Shown: in pieces, positions 45,641 to 54,585 of the stretch
Numbering within the stretch: position 1 is the stretch's first letter
Layout: each line of letters opens with the position of its first letter
DNA from: Streptomyces sp. NBC_01264
GTDB taxonomy: Bacteria; Actinomycetota; Actinomycetes; Streptomycetales; Streptomycetaceae
Length of the DNA: 64,000 bases
Direction: 5' to 3'
NCBI RefSeq assembly: GCF_026340675.1
Contig: NZ_JAPEOX010000001.1
Location: forward strand, 1,860,001-1,924,000
Program-made: the position numbers and the translations under genes
The notes under the pieces: generated by a model
Database searches by the model: none
The model's input: the letters and a program-made list of their open reading frames with translations, nothing else
What the model was told of the DNA's origin: nothing

Positions 45641-46126
45641 TCATCGCGTGGGGCTGGTTGCGGCCTTCACCGGCGTGGCCTGGAGGACTGGGGCCGGGGC
45701 TGACCTGACGGTTCCCCGGGTGCGTTTCGGGGAGAACCAGAGGTCGGCATACCTCGTGATGGCCTCCCTCAGCGGAGTCCAGTCGCCTCCTGACCAGCCG
45801 GGTGCGCCCTTGGCGGTGTTGTAGTCGGTGAAGACGCCGTGCCCGCTGAGGCCCGGGTAGCTGCCGGCGGCTTGGTCGCGGCGCTGGAATGTCCGGTGGT
45901 CGGCGAAGGACAGGACCAGGTCGTCGATCGTGCCTTTGTCTTCGTGGAGGATCCGGACGCGCAGGCCCCCGTATTCGCGATGGCGGATGGTCGGATGGAA
46001 GTCGACTCGCAGGCGCAGTGGGCTCCGGGGGCTCGGCGTCGCGTAATAGCTCTGCCCGATGACCGTGCTGCCGGGGAGGCCGAGAGCGAGTTCCTGATCG
46101 AAGAACCAGCGTGGCTGTAGGGACAA
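45641..46126 (-). CDS. Hypothetical protein
   Basis: A 161-residue protein starting at TTG46126, 'MSLQPRWFFDQELALGLPGS' with 'RLRVDFHPTIRHREYGGLRV' and 'LREAITRYADLWFSPKRT'. The fold looks beta-rich with a C-terminal helix. No family recognised. It is between the DUF317 gene and the surface-protein gene on the same strand, 24 bases after the former. The TTG start has GTGGAG eight bases upstream. Confidence 0.65.
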   Translation of the reverse strand: MSLQPRWFFDQELALGLPGSTVIGQSYYATPSPRSPLRLRVDFHPTIRHREYGGLRVRILHEDKGTIDDLVLSFADHRTFQRRDQAAGSYPGLSGHGVFTDYNTAKGAPGWSGGDWTPLREAITRYADLWFSPKRTRGTVRSAPAPVLQATPVKAATSPTR

Positions 46127-46150
46127 TTCAACAACTCCACAGGTTCCGAC

Positions 46151-47026
46151 TCAGCGGCCCGACCGCCGGGTGGGCACGGGGAGCCGCGCGCCCGGTGCGC
46201 TGCTGGTCGACCAGCGCGGAACACTGTGTGTCCGGGCGCTGGGCAGCACGCGGGGGCGGGCACGGGCGACATCGAGAGGCGTCGGCGCCTTCGGCGATGC
46301 CGGTCGCACCGGGGTGAGCTCGGCGCGTTCGCGCAGCGCCTTCGGCATCTCCTGCTCCCAGCGCAGGATCGGGGCGGGGTCCGCAATCGCAGCAGTGATC
46401 GCAGTGATGAGGCTGACGGGGGTCTCCGTGGACGCTGTCGCGTACCAGCGGTCCCATCCCTTCGGCCCGCCCCACATGAACCACCGGGCTTCCAGGGTGG
46501 TGAACTCCATCTCGGGGTCGAGGTCACCGGTGGTGAAAGCGACGCCCGCCAGCTTGTCGGGCGATGTCCATTCGAGGGTCCGTTCCACGGCGCGGGTCAG
46601 TTTCCATCCGTTGTGGATCATCGGAACGAGCCCGTCGTAGGCGCTCCCCTTCATGTGGGGAAGGTAGGACCCGGGTCCTTCGGTGTAGCCCTGGGCGAGG
46701 GCTTCGGTGAAGGCGGTGACGAACTCGGTGGGTGCCTTGTCGTTGAAGCAGACGCCCCAGACCGGGGCTGCGTGCGGGTCGCGGTAGGCGGAGATCCGCC
46801 AGAGGCCGTCGTCCTCGCCTTCGGGGAGGTAGCCGAGGCGGACGCGCCGGTCGGGTGAGGTCACGTAGCAGTTGCCGAGGTTGTCGTGGTCGAGGGGCCA
46901 GCCCAGGTCGCGCAGGGGCTGAAGCCCCGGGTCTCCTATGTATGTGGTTCCGGCGAGGTAGCGGGGGGTGACGTAGACGTCGCCGTCGAGGTCGTCGGCG
47001 TCGAATGCGGAGGAAGCCTCGCCCAT
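46151..47026 (-). CDS. DUF317-family protein (two modules)
   Basis: A 291-residue protein. Module one: 'VYVTPRYLAGTTYIGDPGLQ', 'RRVRLGYLPEGEDDGLWRIS' and 'APTEFVTAFTEALAQ'. Module two: 'WTSPDKLAGVAFTTGDLDPE', 'WYATASTETPVSLITAITAA'. This duplicated layout is the standard DUF317 form. The C-terminal 50 residues are Pro/Arg-rich. Its ATG overlaps the ATP-grasp stop by one base (ATGA), so it is translated with the ligase, which is unusual company for the family. Confidence 0.82.
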   Translation of the reverse strand: MGEASSAFDADDLDGDVYVTPRYLAGTTYIGDPGLQPLRDLGWPLDHDNLGNCYVTSPDRRVRLGYLPEGEDDGLWRISAYRDPHAAPVWGVCFNDKAPTEFVTAFTEALAQGYTEGPGSYLPHMKGSAYDGLVPMIHNGWKLTRAVERTLEWTSPDKLAGVAFTTGDLDPEMEFTTLEARWFMWGGPKGWDRWYATASTETPVSLITAITAAIADPAPILRWEQEMPKALRERAELTPVRPASPKAPTPLDVARARPRVLPSARTHSVPRWSTSSAPGARLPVPTRRSGR

Positions 47027-48312
47027 CAGCCGGCCACCTGTCCCCCGGTGCTCGCGCCGGGGTTCTCCGGTGCGGGGTGGACCACGACCGTGATGTGGTC
47101 CTGGGCTTCCTCGATCCGGGTGGCGGCCTGGGCAGCATCAGCGGCGGTCACGACGACGAGGCCGACCCGGGCAACGTCGACATCGCCCTCGGGTGGCAGA
47201 ACCACTTGGTCGCCGACCTCGCTGATCCAGCTGACCTGCGTCAGCCAGTCGGCGCCGACCAGGTGGGCGTCGATGCCTCGCTCGATGACGGTGCCGGATA
47301 CCTCGGGGTAGAGCAGGCGTACGGCTGCGGCCTGCCGGCGGGTGGGCGTGAGGTTGGGTTCGGTGCCGAGGGCGAGGTCGGCGGCGGCCCGGGGCAGGTC
47401 GATGCCGGTCGCGAGCTGGACGAGCCGGCCGATCAGGTCACCGCCGATCCGCTGGTTGACCTCGATGATCCGCGGGCCGGTGGCGGTAAGCCGGAGCTCG
47501 ACGTGGGAGATGCCGGTCGTCACCCCGAGGGCGGCGACGGCGGCCGTGGCGATCGGGCCGGCCTCGGCGAGCAGCGGGTCGGCTGCGTCCACGCTGTGGC
47601 CGATCTCCTCGAAGTAGGGCTCGAAGCCCAGTTCCTTGCGTGTGACGGCCACGGCGGTGGTCTGGCCCCGGTGGGTGACGCACTCGACGGAGATCTCCGG
47701 GCCATCGAGGTACTCCTCGACGAGGACGTCGTTGGAGTCACCGCCGTGCAGGTTCGCGCCGGCGGTCGCGAACTCGTATGCCTCGGGGAGCTGTTCGGCC
47801 TTGTCCACGCGGATCACGCCGACGCTGCCGGCCTGACCCGCCGGCTTGAGGACGGCGGGATATCCGATGGATTCCGCCGCGAGGGCGCTCTCCAGGAGGG
47901 AGGCGACCTTGATGGACTGCGCGGAGGGAACGGCATGGCGGGCGAACTGGGCCCGGCTGGTGGCCTTGTCGCGGCAGGCGTGGAGGACCTGCGGGTCGTC
48001 GGTGAGGACGGCCAGGTGCTGGGCCAGGTGTGCGGTCGCCACCAAGAGCGTCTCGTTCCAGGTGAGGACGGCGGCAACAGGATGGCGAGAAGCGAGGAGT
48101 TCGCCTGCGGCCAGCAGGGCCTCGCGGTCGTACGGATCGGCCGTCTCGTGGTCGATGACGAGTCCGTGCTCCCAGGTGATGGGGCCCGGGGTGATGACGA
48201 CGGTGTCGTAGGCGGCGGCGACCGATTCCAGGCAGTAGCCGCGGTACAGGAAGTCGTTCGGGGCGACGACCAGGACGACCGGGCGGGAGGGTGCGGGGCG
48301 AGTGGAGGACAA
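47026..48312 (-). CDS. ATP-grasp ligase (amino-acid/peptide ligase type)
   Basis: A 428-residue enzyme. N-terminal pre-ATP-grasp domain 'PVVLVVAPNDFLYRGYCLES'; ATP-grasp core with the lysine loop 'YPAVLKPAGQAGSVGVIRVD' (about residues 150-170), 'VLVEEYLDGPEISVECV' and the metal site 'SHVELRLTATGPRIIEVNQR' with E and N ligands (about 285-305). A C-terminal domain resembles those of carbamoyl-phosphate-like and BacD/L-amino-acid ligases. It would join a carboxylate to an amine using ATP. An MFS exporter lies in the same array, suggesting a small peptide product, which is inferred. Confidence 0.85.
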   Translation of the reverse strand: MSSTRPAPSRPVVLVVAPNDFLYRGYCLESVAAAYDTVVITPGPITWEHGLVIDHETADPYDREALLAAGELLASRHPVAAVLTWNETLLVATAHLAQHLAVLTDDPQVLHACRDKATSRAQFARHAVPSAQSIKVASLLESALAAESIGYPAVLKPAGQAGSVGVIRVDKAEQLPEAYEFATAGANLHGGDSNDVLVEEYLDGPEISVECVTHRGQTTAVAVTRKELGFEPYFEEIGHSVDAADPLLAEAGPIATAAVAALGVTTGISHVELRLTATGPRIIEVNQRIGGDLIGRLVQLATGIDLPRAAADLALGTEPNLTPTRRQAAAVRLLYPEVSGTVIERGIDAHLVGADWLTQVSWISEVGDQVVLPPEGDVDVARVGLVVVTAADAAQAATRIEEAQDHITVVVHPAPENPGASTGGQVAG

Positions 48313-48368
48313 GGGTCGGAAGGGTCCCGTTCTAGAGATGGTTGATGGAGGGCGGTGGCTGCTGATGG

Positions 48369-48749
48369 CTACTCCGGCGCCACCGAGGCCATGGGGCGGA
48401 AGCCGGCACGCAATCCCCGTGCGCCCGGAGAGAAGGACCGGTCCGGTACCCGCCGGGCCGGGGACGGAATTCCGACTGCCTTCTGCTCGGCGGTGGTCAG
48501 GTGCCGACGGAGTTCGGACAGTGGCCCGTCGTCAGTCGGCACCGCGACTCCGGCGTGGGCACTCGCCGCTGCGACGAGCAGGCATATGTCGTTCACGAGT
48601 CCGGCGGGGACAAGGAGCGAACGAGCGAGGGACTCCGCTTCCGGCTGGGGAAGGGTGTCGAGCCGCGAGGTGAGGCTCCGCAGGAGGCTTCCGGCAGCCG
48701 CGGCTTGATCCGCGCTGAACGACGAAGCGTTGTGGTTCGTACGCGACAT
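48369..48749 (-). CDS. Small helical protein between ligase and exporter
   Basis: A 126-residue protein, 'MSRTNHNASSFSADQAAAAG' with helices 'LDTLPQPEAESLARSLLVPA' and 'LVNDICLLVAAASAHAGVAV', then a basic tail. No family recognised, and the tail has no obvious repeat or core-peptide motif. Its ATG is 21 bases after the exporter gene and its stop 56 bases before the ligase gene, so it is in the operon. It could be a regulator or carrier for the ligase. Confidence 0.6.
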   Translation of the reverse strand: MSRTNHNASSFSADQAAAAGSLLRSLTSRLDTLPQPEAESLARSLLVPAGLVNDICLLVAAASAHAGVAVPTDDGPLSELRRHLTTAEQKAVGIPSPARRVPDRSFSPGARGLRAGFRPMASVAPE

Positions 48750-48770
48750 GGCTTCTCCGGGGGTTGTTGT

Positions 48771-50048
48771 TCAGACGGCGGCTGGTTCGAGGGCCGGTCT
48801 GTTCGGCTCGTGCATGGCGGGATCGCGTCGCAGGCGCCAGAACGCGGTGGCCAGCCCGATGGCCTGGAGCGCGGCGCAGGCGGTCATCACGTGGCCGAGC
48901 GTCTCGGGCGGGGTGACGGCGACGAGGACGCCGGCGATCGGGAAGGGCAGCAGCATGATCAGGATGGTGATGCTGAGGGTGGCGCCGAAGACGTCGCGCG
49001 GGATGAGGCGGGAGCGCAGGGTGCGTAGGACGACGGTCATGGAGCCTTCGCCGGCCATCAGGACGGCGACGAGGACCAGGAACGGTGTGTAGTCGCTGGC
49101 CTGGGACACGGTGAGGCCGCCGAGCGAGGCGATCAGGGCCCCTGCTGTGCCGACGGGCCAGAGCCCGAAGCGGTCGATGGCGAACCTGGACAGGGTGGTG
49201 GCGAGGAGGGCGGCGGTCGCGGCGGCGGACCAGATGAGGCCTACGGAGGCGGTGCTGAGGCCGAAGTTCTGTACGACGATCACAGGGGCGGCGGCCTGGA
49301 GGAGGCCGGTGGCGAAGTTGCTGACTGTGAGGCCGGCGATCAGCCATCCGAGGGCGGGCAGTGCTCTGAGCGTCGACCAGCCCATCCTCAGGCTCTGTCG
49401 GGCGGTTGCGGAATCCGCGTCCTGCTGGGTCCGGCGAGCCCTGGGGGAGGTGACGGCCGCGAGGAGTGAGAGTGCTCCGATGGTGATGAGCAGGGTCTGC
49501 TGTCCGGCGTATTGGAGGAGGAAGGCGCCGGCGGCGGGTCCGGCGAGGGTGGCGGACTGGTCGATGCTGAGCAGTACGGACTGCACGCGGTGCTCGACGC
49601 GGCCCGGTTCCCGGCTGGCTGCGCCTCCGGCGGTCTCCGCTGCGACGTAGGAGTATTCGGTGAGGACGCCGATGACGGCGGCGAGGGCCATCACCGAGAT
49701 CGTGGTGATGAGTTTGTCGTCGATGAAGGTCAGGGCCAGGACCGCTGCGGTGACGACCAGGGTTCGGATCGTTGTAGCGGTTCGGAAGACGCGTTCCGCG
49801 CCGTGGCGGTCGACGGCAGCGCCGGCACCGATGAAGGCTCCAATCCGGGGGATCCATTCCAGGACGAAGGCGAGGCCAGTCAGCATGGCCGAGGACGTGG
49901 TGGCCAGTACGAGCAGCGGGATCCCGTAGGTGCCCAGGTTGAACGCGGCGGCGTCCATGGTCCGCGGCAGGTAGATGCGGCGGAAGATGCCGTGATCGGG
50001 CAGGCGGGCATGGCGGCCACCAGCGGCTCTGTGACGGGTCATGATCAC
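48771..50048 (-). CDS. MFS transporter (drug/metabolite exporter type)
   Basis: A 425-residue protein with about 12 hydrophobic helices, among them 'YGIPLLVLATTSSAMLTGLA', 'FVLEWIPRIGAFIGAGAAVD' with the following 'RHGAERVFRTATTIRTLVVT', and the second-half start 'LGWLIAGLTVSNFATGLLQA'. The D-R pattern after helix 2 ('AAVDRHGAERV') matches MFS motif A. It resembles MFS exporters of the enterobactin/macrolide type. GTG50048 or ATG50042 starts it. It is probably the export partner of the ligase product. Confidence 0.85.
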   Translation of the reverse strand: MIMTRHRAAGGRHARLPDHGIFRRIYLPRTMDAAAFNLGTYGIPLLVLATTSSAMLTGLAFVLEWIPRIGAFIGAGAAVDRHGAERVFRTATTIRTLVVTAAVLALTFIDDKLITTISVMALAAVIGVLTEYSYVAAETAGGAASREPGRVEHRVQSVLLSIDQSATLAGPAAGAFLLQYAGQQTLLITIGALSLLAAVTSPRARRTQQDADSATARQSLRMGWSTLRALPALGWLIAGLTVSNFATGLLQAAAPVIVVQNFGLSTASVGLIWSAAATAALLATTLSRFAIDRFGLWPVGTAGALIASLGGLTVSQASDYTPFLVLVAVLMAGEGSMTVVLRTLRSRLIPRDVFGATLSITILIMLLPFPIAGVLVAVTPPETLGHVMTACAALQAIGLATAFWRLRRDPAMHEPNRPALEPAAV

Positions 50049-50186
50049 TTTCAGTCGGGGTGTGGCCGATGGGTGGTGGCCGGGATACTTCAGTCCTCGC
50101 GGTCCGCGGGTGTGGGCGCCGAGCCGACCGGCACCGTCAGTTCTGACGTGTGTGCTTGCTCGCGCACCTGGCGGAAGGACGGGTTG

Positions 50187-50864
50187 CTACGCGGAGCGCC
50201 GAGGGGCTGCCCCGGGCAGGGCGGCTCCCAGTACTACGCCCGGGACGGCTGCACGCACCCTGGACACCGGTGGGGCAGGCCGTGCGTGCCGCACGCGCTG
50301 GACGAGCGCGGTGTTCGCGGTGGCCCAGCCCTGCACCTCGGCCAGCGGCCCCTGCAGGTCGCGTCCGGCATCGGTCAAAATCCACGGAACGTGAGCGCCT
50401 TGCCGGACCAAGCCGGCGTCGACAGCTCGGGCAACACGGCTGGCTTCGTACGGGGCGTGGGGGTTGAGCAGGAACGTCACGGTGTGCGGGTCGCGCAGCA
50501 GGCCGAGGGCGGCTTCGACTCGGGTGACGAAGTCGGGCTGGTCATCGGGGTAGTCGTGTTGGCGGGCCCACCGGCCGAGCCGGTCGTAGACGTCTCCGAG
50601 GGCGAGGCCTGGCTCCGTCAGGGTGAGTTGCTGCTCTCCGGTGGTGAGGGTCTCGCGGCGGACGAGTCCACGACGGCGCAGGCCGGCCACGGCAGTCTTC
50701 AAGACGTCCACCGGGATGTCAGAGAACGTGGCTGCGAGGCTGCCTCGACGCCGGGCGACGGGGCCGTTGTCGTCGAGTTCGGTGATGATCCTTGTGGTCC
50801 ACCGGTAGCTGAGAAGCGTCGCCGTGCGCACGAGGGAGTCGGCCTCGGGGTTCGGCTCGGTCAT
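50187..50864 (-). CDS. Double winged-helix (HxlR-like) regulator
   Basis: A 225-residue protein with two winged-helix units: residues 8-105 ('ATLLSYRWTTRIITELDDNG', 'RGLVRRETLTTGEQQLTLTE', 'LGDVYDRLGRWARQHD') and 115-205 ('DFVTRVEAALGLLRDPHTVT', 'WILTDAGRDLQGPLAEVQGW'). Each ends with the HxlR-style helix 'L..v...L..Wa'. ATG50864 overlaps the TGA of the IS256-split regulator gene, so the two were one operon. Such tandem HxlR proteins are unusual; members normally have one domain. It may control the exporter and ligase. Confidence 0.7.
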   Translation of the reverse strand: MTEPNPEADSLVRTATLLSYRWTTRIITELDDNGPVARRRGSLAATFSDIPVDVLKTAVAGLRRRGLVRRETLTTGEQQLTLTEPGLALGDVYDRLGRWARQHDYPDDQPDFVTRVEAALGLLRDPHTVTFLLNPHAPYEASRVARAVDAGLVRQGAHVPWILTDAGRDLQGPLAEVQGWATANTALVQRVRHARPAPPVSRVRAAVPGVVLGAALPGAAPRRSA

Positions 50865-51132
50865 CGGACGCGGCCGCCCATGGAGGACCCGGCTCGGGGG
50901 CGATCGGGTACTCCATGGGAGAACAGGCTCGTGGAGCTCTGCGGGGTGCTCTCTGGCGTGGCCACCACCGGTGTGGGGCTCGGGGACGGGGAGCTGTTCG
51001 CGGCCCACATGGTCGGGCGGCCGGGAGCGGGCGCGGACAGCCAGAGCGGGTGCTCAGTGGCTTTGGTGCGGCCGGCTGCCCAGGTGGACAGGGCCTGGAA
51101 GGTGCTGGTCAGGGCTTCGCCCTGGGCGGGAG

Positions 51133-52560
51133 GAGCAATGCTCGGAACCTGTGGATCGGCCTGGGGCGGGGTGCCTCGTGGGATGCGGAGGGCGTACCTT
51201 CCCGGGTGATCGACTCATGGTCACCGAATGGGCCCGCGTTCGAGCGCGGGTCGGGAAGGCACGCCCGTGCTCAGCGTAGTCAACGAAGACGGCACCACCG
51301 AGTCTGGTATCTCTCTGATCGACGAGATCGTCCGGGAGGGCGCCCGGCGGATGCTCGCGGCAGCCCTGGAGGCCGAGGTCGAGCAGTACATAGCCGAGCT
51401 CGCTGGCCAGCACGACGAGCGGGGCCGGAGGCTGGTGGTCCGCAACGGCCGTCACCGGCCCCGGTCGGTGACCACGGCCGCGGGACCGGTCGAGGTGGCC
51501 GCGCCGCGTGTGAACGACAAACGAGTCGACGCTGGGACCGGCGAGCGGGAACGGTTCTCCTCGAAGATCCTCGCGCCGTGGTGCCGGAAGTCCCCGAAGG
51601 TCAGCGAGGTCCTGCCCCTGCTCTACCTCCACGGCCTGTCCTCGGGTGACTTCGTGCCCGCACTCGAGCAGTTCCTCGGCGGCACGGCCGGCCTGTCACC
51701 GGCGACGGTGACCCGGCTGACGAAGCAGTGGACAGCAGATCATGCCGTCTTCCAGCGCCGTGACCTGGCGGAAACCGATTACGTCTATGTGTGGGCCGAC
51801 GGCATCCACCCCAAGATCCGTCTGTCCCAGACCCATTCGTGCCTGCTGGTCTTGATGGGCGTCCGCGTCGACGGCACCAAGGAGCTGATCGCGATCGCCG
51901 AGGGGCTGAGGGAGTCCACCGAGTCCTGGGCGGATCTGCTGCGGGACTGCCGCCGGCGCGGCATGCGCGACCCGGTCCTGGTCACCGGCGACGGGGCAAT
52001 GGGGCTGTGGCGGGCCCTGGCGGAGGTGTTCCCCGCCGCCCGCCATCAGAGGTGCTGGGTTCACAAAACCCGCAATGTCATGAACGCGCTGCCGAAATCC
52101 GCGCAGCCCGGCGCGAGGAAAGCCCTCCAGGAAATCTACAACGCCGAGGACCGCACCCACGCCCAGAAGGCGGTCACCGCGTTCGAGAAGACGTACGGGG
52201 CGAAGTGGCCGAAGGCGGTGAAGAAGATCACCGGCGAGGTCGACGAGCTGCTGGCGTTCTACGACTTCCCCGCCGAGCACTGGATCCACCTGCGGACCAC
52301 GAACCCCATCGAATCAACGTTCTCCACAGTCAAGCTCCGGACCAAGGTCACCCGCGGCGCCGGCAGCCCCACCGCCGCCCTCGCCATGGTCTTCAAGCTC
52401 GTGGAATCCGCCCAGGCCCGCTGGCGCGCGGTCACCGCACCCCACCTCGTCGCCCTCGTCCGAGCCGGCAACCGCTTCGAGAACGGTCACCTCGTCGATC
52501 AGGACGAGACCCTCGCGGCATGAACCACCTCAGCTGATCCACAACTCTTGACTATTGCTC
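51133..52560 (+). mobile_element. IS256-family insertion sequence, complete
   Basis: The element is 1428 bases and carries one transposase gene. The ends GAGCAATGCTCGGAACC (left) and, reversed from the right, GAGCAATAGTCAAGAGT both lead into TGTGGATC. The flanking target copies are TGGGCGGGAG (51123-51132) and TGGCGGGAG (52561-52569), differing by one extra G. The 9-bp duplication and terminal repeats fit the IS256 family. It interrupts the HxlR-like regulator gene. Confidence 0.85.
51267..52523 (+). CDS. IS256-family transposase (MULE-type DDE)
   Basis: A 418-residue transposase. The family features are 'DEIVREGARRMLAAALEAEV' near the start, 'ETDYVYVWADGIHPKIRLSQ' (first aspartate), 'VLVTGDGAMGLWRALAEVFP' (second), 'RHQRCWVHKTRNVMNALPKS' and 'LRTTNPIESTFSTVKLRTKV' (glutamate). 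GTG51267 begins it. It looks intact and therefore possibly active. Homologous copies are widespread in actinobacteria. Confidence 0.93.
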   Translation: MLSVVNEDGTTESGISLIDEIVREGARRMLAAALEAEVEQYIAELAGQHDERGRRLVVRNGRHRPRSVTTAAGPVEVAAPRVNDKRVDAGTGERERFSSKILAPWCRKSPKVSEVLPLLYLHGLSSGDFVPALEQFLGGTAGLSPATVTRLTKQWTADHAVFQRRDLAETDYVYVWADGIHPKIRLSQTHSCLLVLMGVRVDGTKELIAIAEGLRESTESWADLLRDCRRRGMRDPVLVTGDGAMGLWRALAEVFPAARHQRCWVHKTRNVMNALPKSAQPGARKALQEIYNAEDRTHAQKAVTAFEKTYGAKWPKAVKKITGEVDELLAFYDFPAEHWIHLRTTNPIESTFSTVKLRTKVTRGAGSPTAALAMVFKLVESAQARWRAVTAPHLVALVRAGNRFENGHLVDQDETLAA

Positions 52561-53187
52561 TGGCGGGAGAGCTGGTAACTGCTGTGGCCGAGTCGGTCGA
52601 CGAGGCCGTCCTCGACGAGCTGGCGCAGCGGCTGGTAGATCGGGGCGGTGGTGCTGGCGTGGTCCAGGACGACGTCGGCGAGCTGTCGGCCCGAGGCGCT
52701 GCCCTGGTAGCGGAGGGCCCACAGCAGGGAGGTGGCGTATTTGGGGGTGATCAGCTTGAGTGCGTCCTCGGCGTTCTGGGCCGCGGGTATCCGCTCGGGC
52801 TCCAGTTCGCCTGTGGTCCGGTTGGGCTTGGAGATCTTGTCCAGGTGGGTGTCGCCGTAGGTGGCCAGGGCGGCGATGACCGTTCCCAGGCTGCGTCCGC
52901 GCACGGAGAGCCGGTAGGTGACGTGGCGGACGGTCTCCTCGTGCCGGTCGACAAGTCCGTCAGCGGTCAGGGTGGTCAGCCGTGCGGAGAGCTGGGCGTC
53001 GAAGAGCATGGGGAGGCGTGTCTTGATGTCGGTGTAGCGCAGGGGCTGTTCGCCCAGGGTCATCAGGGTCCACACGCTCCAGCGGGGGCTGAGCATGTCG
53101 AGTGCCTCGGTGACGCGGGACAGGTCCTTCGCGATGGGGCGGGGCAGGCCGGGGGTAGCCACGGGAGGGTCTCCTGGGAGTTTCGGG

Positions 53188-53589
53188 TCAGTGGGTGCGC
53201 GAGGAAGTGCTGGACACCGCCCGGGCGGTGGACGCGACGGGCGGGGTCACGGGCGGCTCGGTGCGGCGCAGTCCCTGGAGGACGGCGGTCAGGGTCTTGG
53301 CGTGAGTCGCGTGCGCGGTCACCGCGCGGTGCAGCCTCTCGGCGCTGTCGCGGATGTGGCCGGCCTCGAAGGAGCCTATGTCCCGGTCTTCGCCCGTGTA
53401 GGTGCGCAGGCGGTCCAGCTGGAAGTCGATGCTGCGTTCGGCGAAGACCAGGTCACCGTGGATGGTGAGGATGGCGCCGAGGAGGGTGGAGTCGGGAGCC
53501 TGTGCGGCGGCCTGCTTGAGTTCGGTGAGCGGCCTACCGAAGAGGGTTTCGATGCGGTTGCGGAGCTCGCGGGAGGTCCGATCGGACAG
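53188..53589 (-). CDS. Helical paralog 1, apparently starting at CTG
   Basis: The frame from CTG53589 to TGA53188-53190 is free of stops and encodes 133 residues: 'SDRTSRELRNRIETLFGRPL' then 'TELKQAAAQAPDSTLLGAIL' and 'SAERLHRAVTAHATHAKTLT'. The only ATG/GTG/TTG starts are near its end. AAGGAA lies five bases before the CTG, and the upstream paralog's stop is ten bases away. The sequence aligns with three neighbours (53600-54025, 54022-54447 and 55322-57489): an IE..FG.PL..L helix, then a second helix ending AV..R...L..LL. Function unknown. Confidence 0.7.
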   Translation of the reverse strand: MSDRTSRELRNRIETLFGRPLTELKQAAAQAPDSTLLGAILTIHGDLVFAERSIDFQLDRLRTYTGEDRDIGSFEAGHIRDSAERLHRAVTAHATHAKTLTAVLQGLRRTEPPVTPPVASTARAVSSTSSRTH

Positions 53590-53599
53590 GTGCGTTCCT

Positions 53600-54025
53600 T
53601 CAGGGGTGTCGGGACCGGGCCGCGGTTGTGGCGGTGTTCGCCTTCGGGCTGGCCGTGGGGGTGACCTGGTGACGGCCAGCGTTGGAGGCTTCGCGGCCGG
53701 GCATGCTGCGGAGCAGCCGGGTGAGGGCGGTGATGATCTCGGTGCGGGAGGAGAGGGCCGCTTCTAGCCACTGGACGTCCATGCGGAAGTCAGCCGCGTC
53801 GAGTTCGTTCTGGTCGCGGTCGGGCGCGGTGGCCTGGTGCATGCGGTCCCGTACCCGGTTCACGTGCGATTCGGTGACGGCGAGGAAGGAGCGGAGCTCC
53901 ATCGCCCGTAACAGCGCGGGCCCTGCCTGGCCGGCGGTCGCCGTGCGGTAGAGCTCGGATACCGGCTGGCCGAACGCGGACTCGATCGCCTGGTCCTGAC
54001 TGCTCACACGCGACGGGGTACTCAT
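53600..54025 (-). CDS. Helical paralog 2
   Basis: A 141-residue protein, 'SSQDQAIESAFGQPVSELYR' at the start, 'RVRDRMHQATAPDRDQNELD' in the middle and 'VQWLEAALSSRTEIITALTR' near residue 90, then a Ser/Thr-rich tail. Its ATG overlaps the previous gene's stop (ATGA at 54022-54025). The family has no known function; the all-helical look suggests a protein-interaction or coiled module. Confidence 0.75.
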   Translation of the reverse strand: MSTPSRVSSQDQAIESAFGQPVSELYRTATAGQAGPALLRAMELRSFLAVTESHVNRVRDRMHQATAPDRDQNELDAADFRMDVQWLEAALSSRTEIITALTRLLRSMPGREASNAGRHQVTPTASPKANTATTAARSRHP

Positions 54026-54447
54026 CGCCCGGTGGATCGAGCGGCGTTCGCCGGCGGGCGAGGCGGCAACGCCGTGGATGCCTGCGAGATGGTCCGACCC
54101 TGGGGTCGGTCCCCTCGCCAGACCTGTCGCGCATTGGGGTCGAGCAGATGGCGCAGGACCATGGCGCGGCCGTCTCGTGCTGCGACCGCAGTATTGACGT
54201 GGTGCGCGATGGCCATCTGGGACGGGGTGAGTTCGCCGGGAGCCGGTCCGATGGCCGCGAGCAAGGTGTTCTCGGCCCGGTCCACCACAGTCTGGGCTTC
54301 GGCTGTCAGCCCGTACCAGTGAAGGACTTCGGTGGCGGGATGCACTCGACCGGTGGCGGCCGCTACCTGGCGGAGGTCATCGAGCGGCTGCTGAAAGGCT
54401 GCCTCTATGTGCTGGGTGAGGACACCCATGACGTCGTCGGATGACAC
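54022..54447 (-). CDS. Helical paralog 3
   Basis: A 141-residue protein. GTG54447 has AAAGGAGAG two bases upstream and was preferred to ORF starts further up that lie in non-coding sequence. It begins 'SSDDVMGVLTQHIEAAFQQP' and contains 'LDDLRQVAAATGRVHPATEV', 'AIAHHVNTAVAARDGRAMVL' and 'RHLLDP', matching paralogs 1, 2 and 4 in order. A disordered Pro/Ser tail closes it. First of three overlapping or adjacent paralogs. Confidence 0.75.
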   Translation of the reverse strand: MSSDDVMGVLTQHIEAAFQQPLDDLRQVAAATGRVHPATEVLHWYGLTAEAQTVVDRAENTLLAAIGPAPGELTPSQMAIAHHVNTAVAARDGRAMVLRHLLDPNARQVWRGDRPQGRTISQASTALPPRPPANAARSTGR

Positions 54448-54585
54448 ATCTCTCCTTTCGGGAATGCGGGGTTCGACCGGCGGGCGTGTTCCGCGTACGG
54501 CCTTCTCTAATACTCCGGAGAATCCGGGAATTTGATAAACACGAAAGGGCTGATACAAGGCCATCGGCGGCGAGCTGGATATCGT

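Larger units (their letters stand above)
50861..53162 (-). pseudogene. Second double winged-helix (HxlR-like) regulator, split by IS256
   Basis: The 5' part (53162-52561) encodes 'VTEALDMLSPRWSVWTLMTL' (first unit) and 'NAEDALKLITPKYATSLLWA' to 'GHSSYQLSRQ' (second unit). It then runs into the IS256 end and stops at 52530. The 3' part (51122-50861) supplies the missing end 'GEALTSTFQALSTWAAGRTK' and a Pro/Ser-rich tail. Removing the element and one target copy gives a continuous 864-base frame (287 residues). The completed second unit has the expected HxlR ending, and the stop overlaps the next gene's ATG. As it is now, the protein lacks its last 90 residues. Confidence 0.8.

Noticed and set aside
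48369..48749. Small protein beside the ATP-grasp ligase as a ribosomal-peptide (graspetide-like) precursor
   Set aside because: No repeated Thr/Glu or Thr/Asp core motif is visible and the ligase looks like a free amino-acid type.
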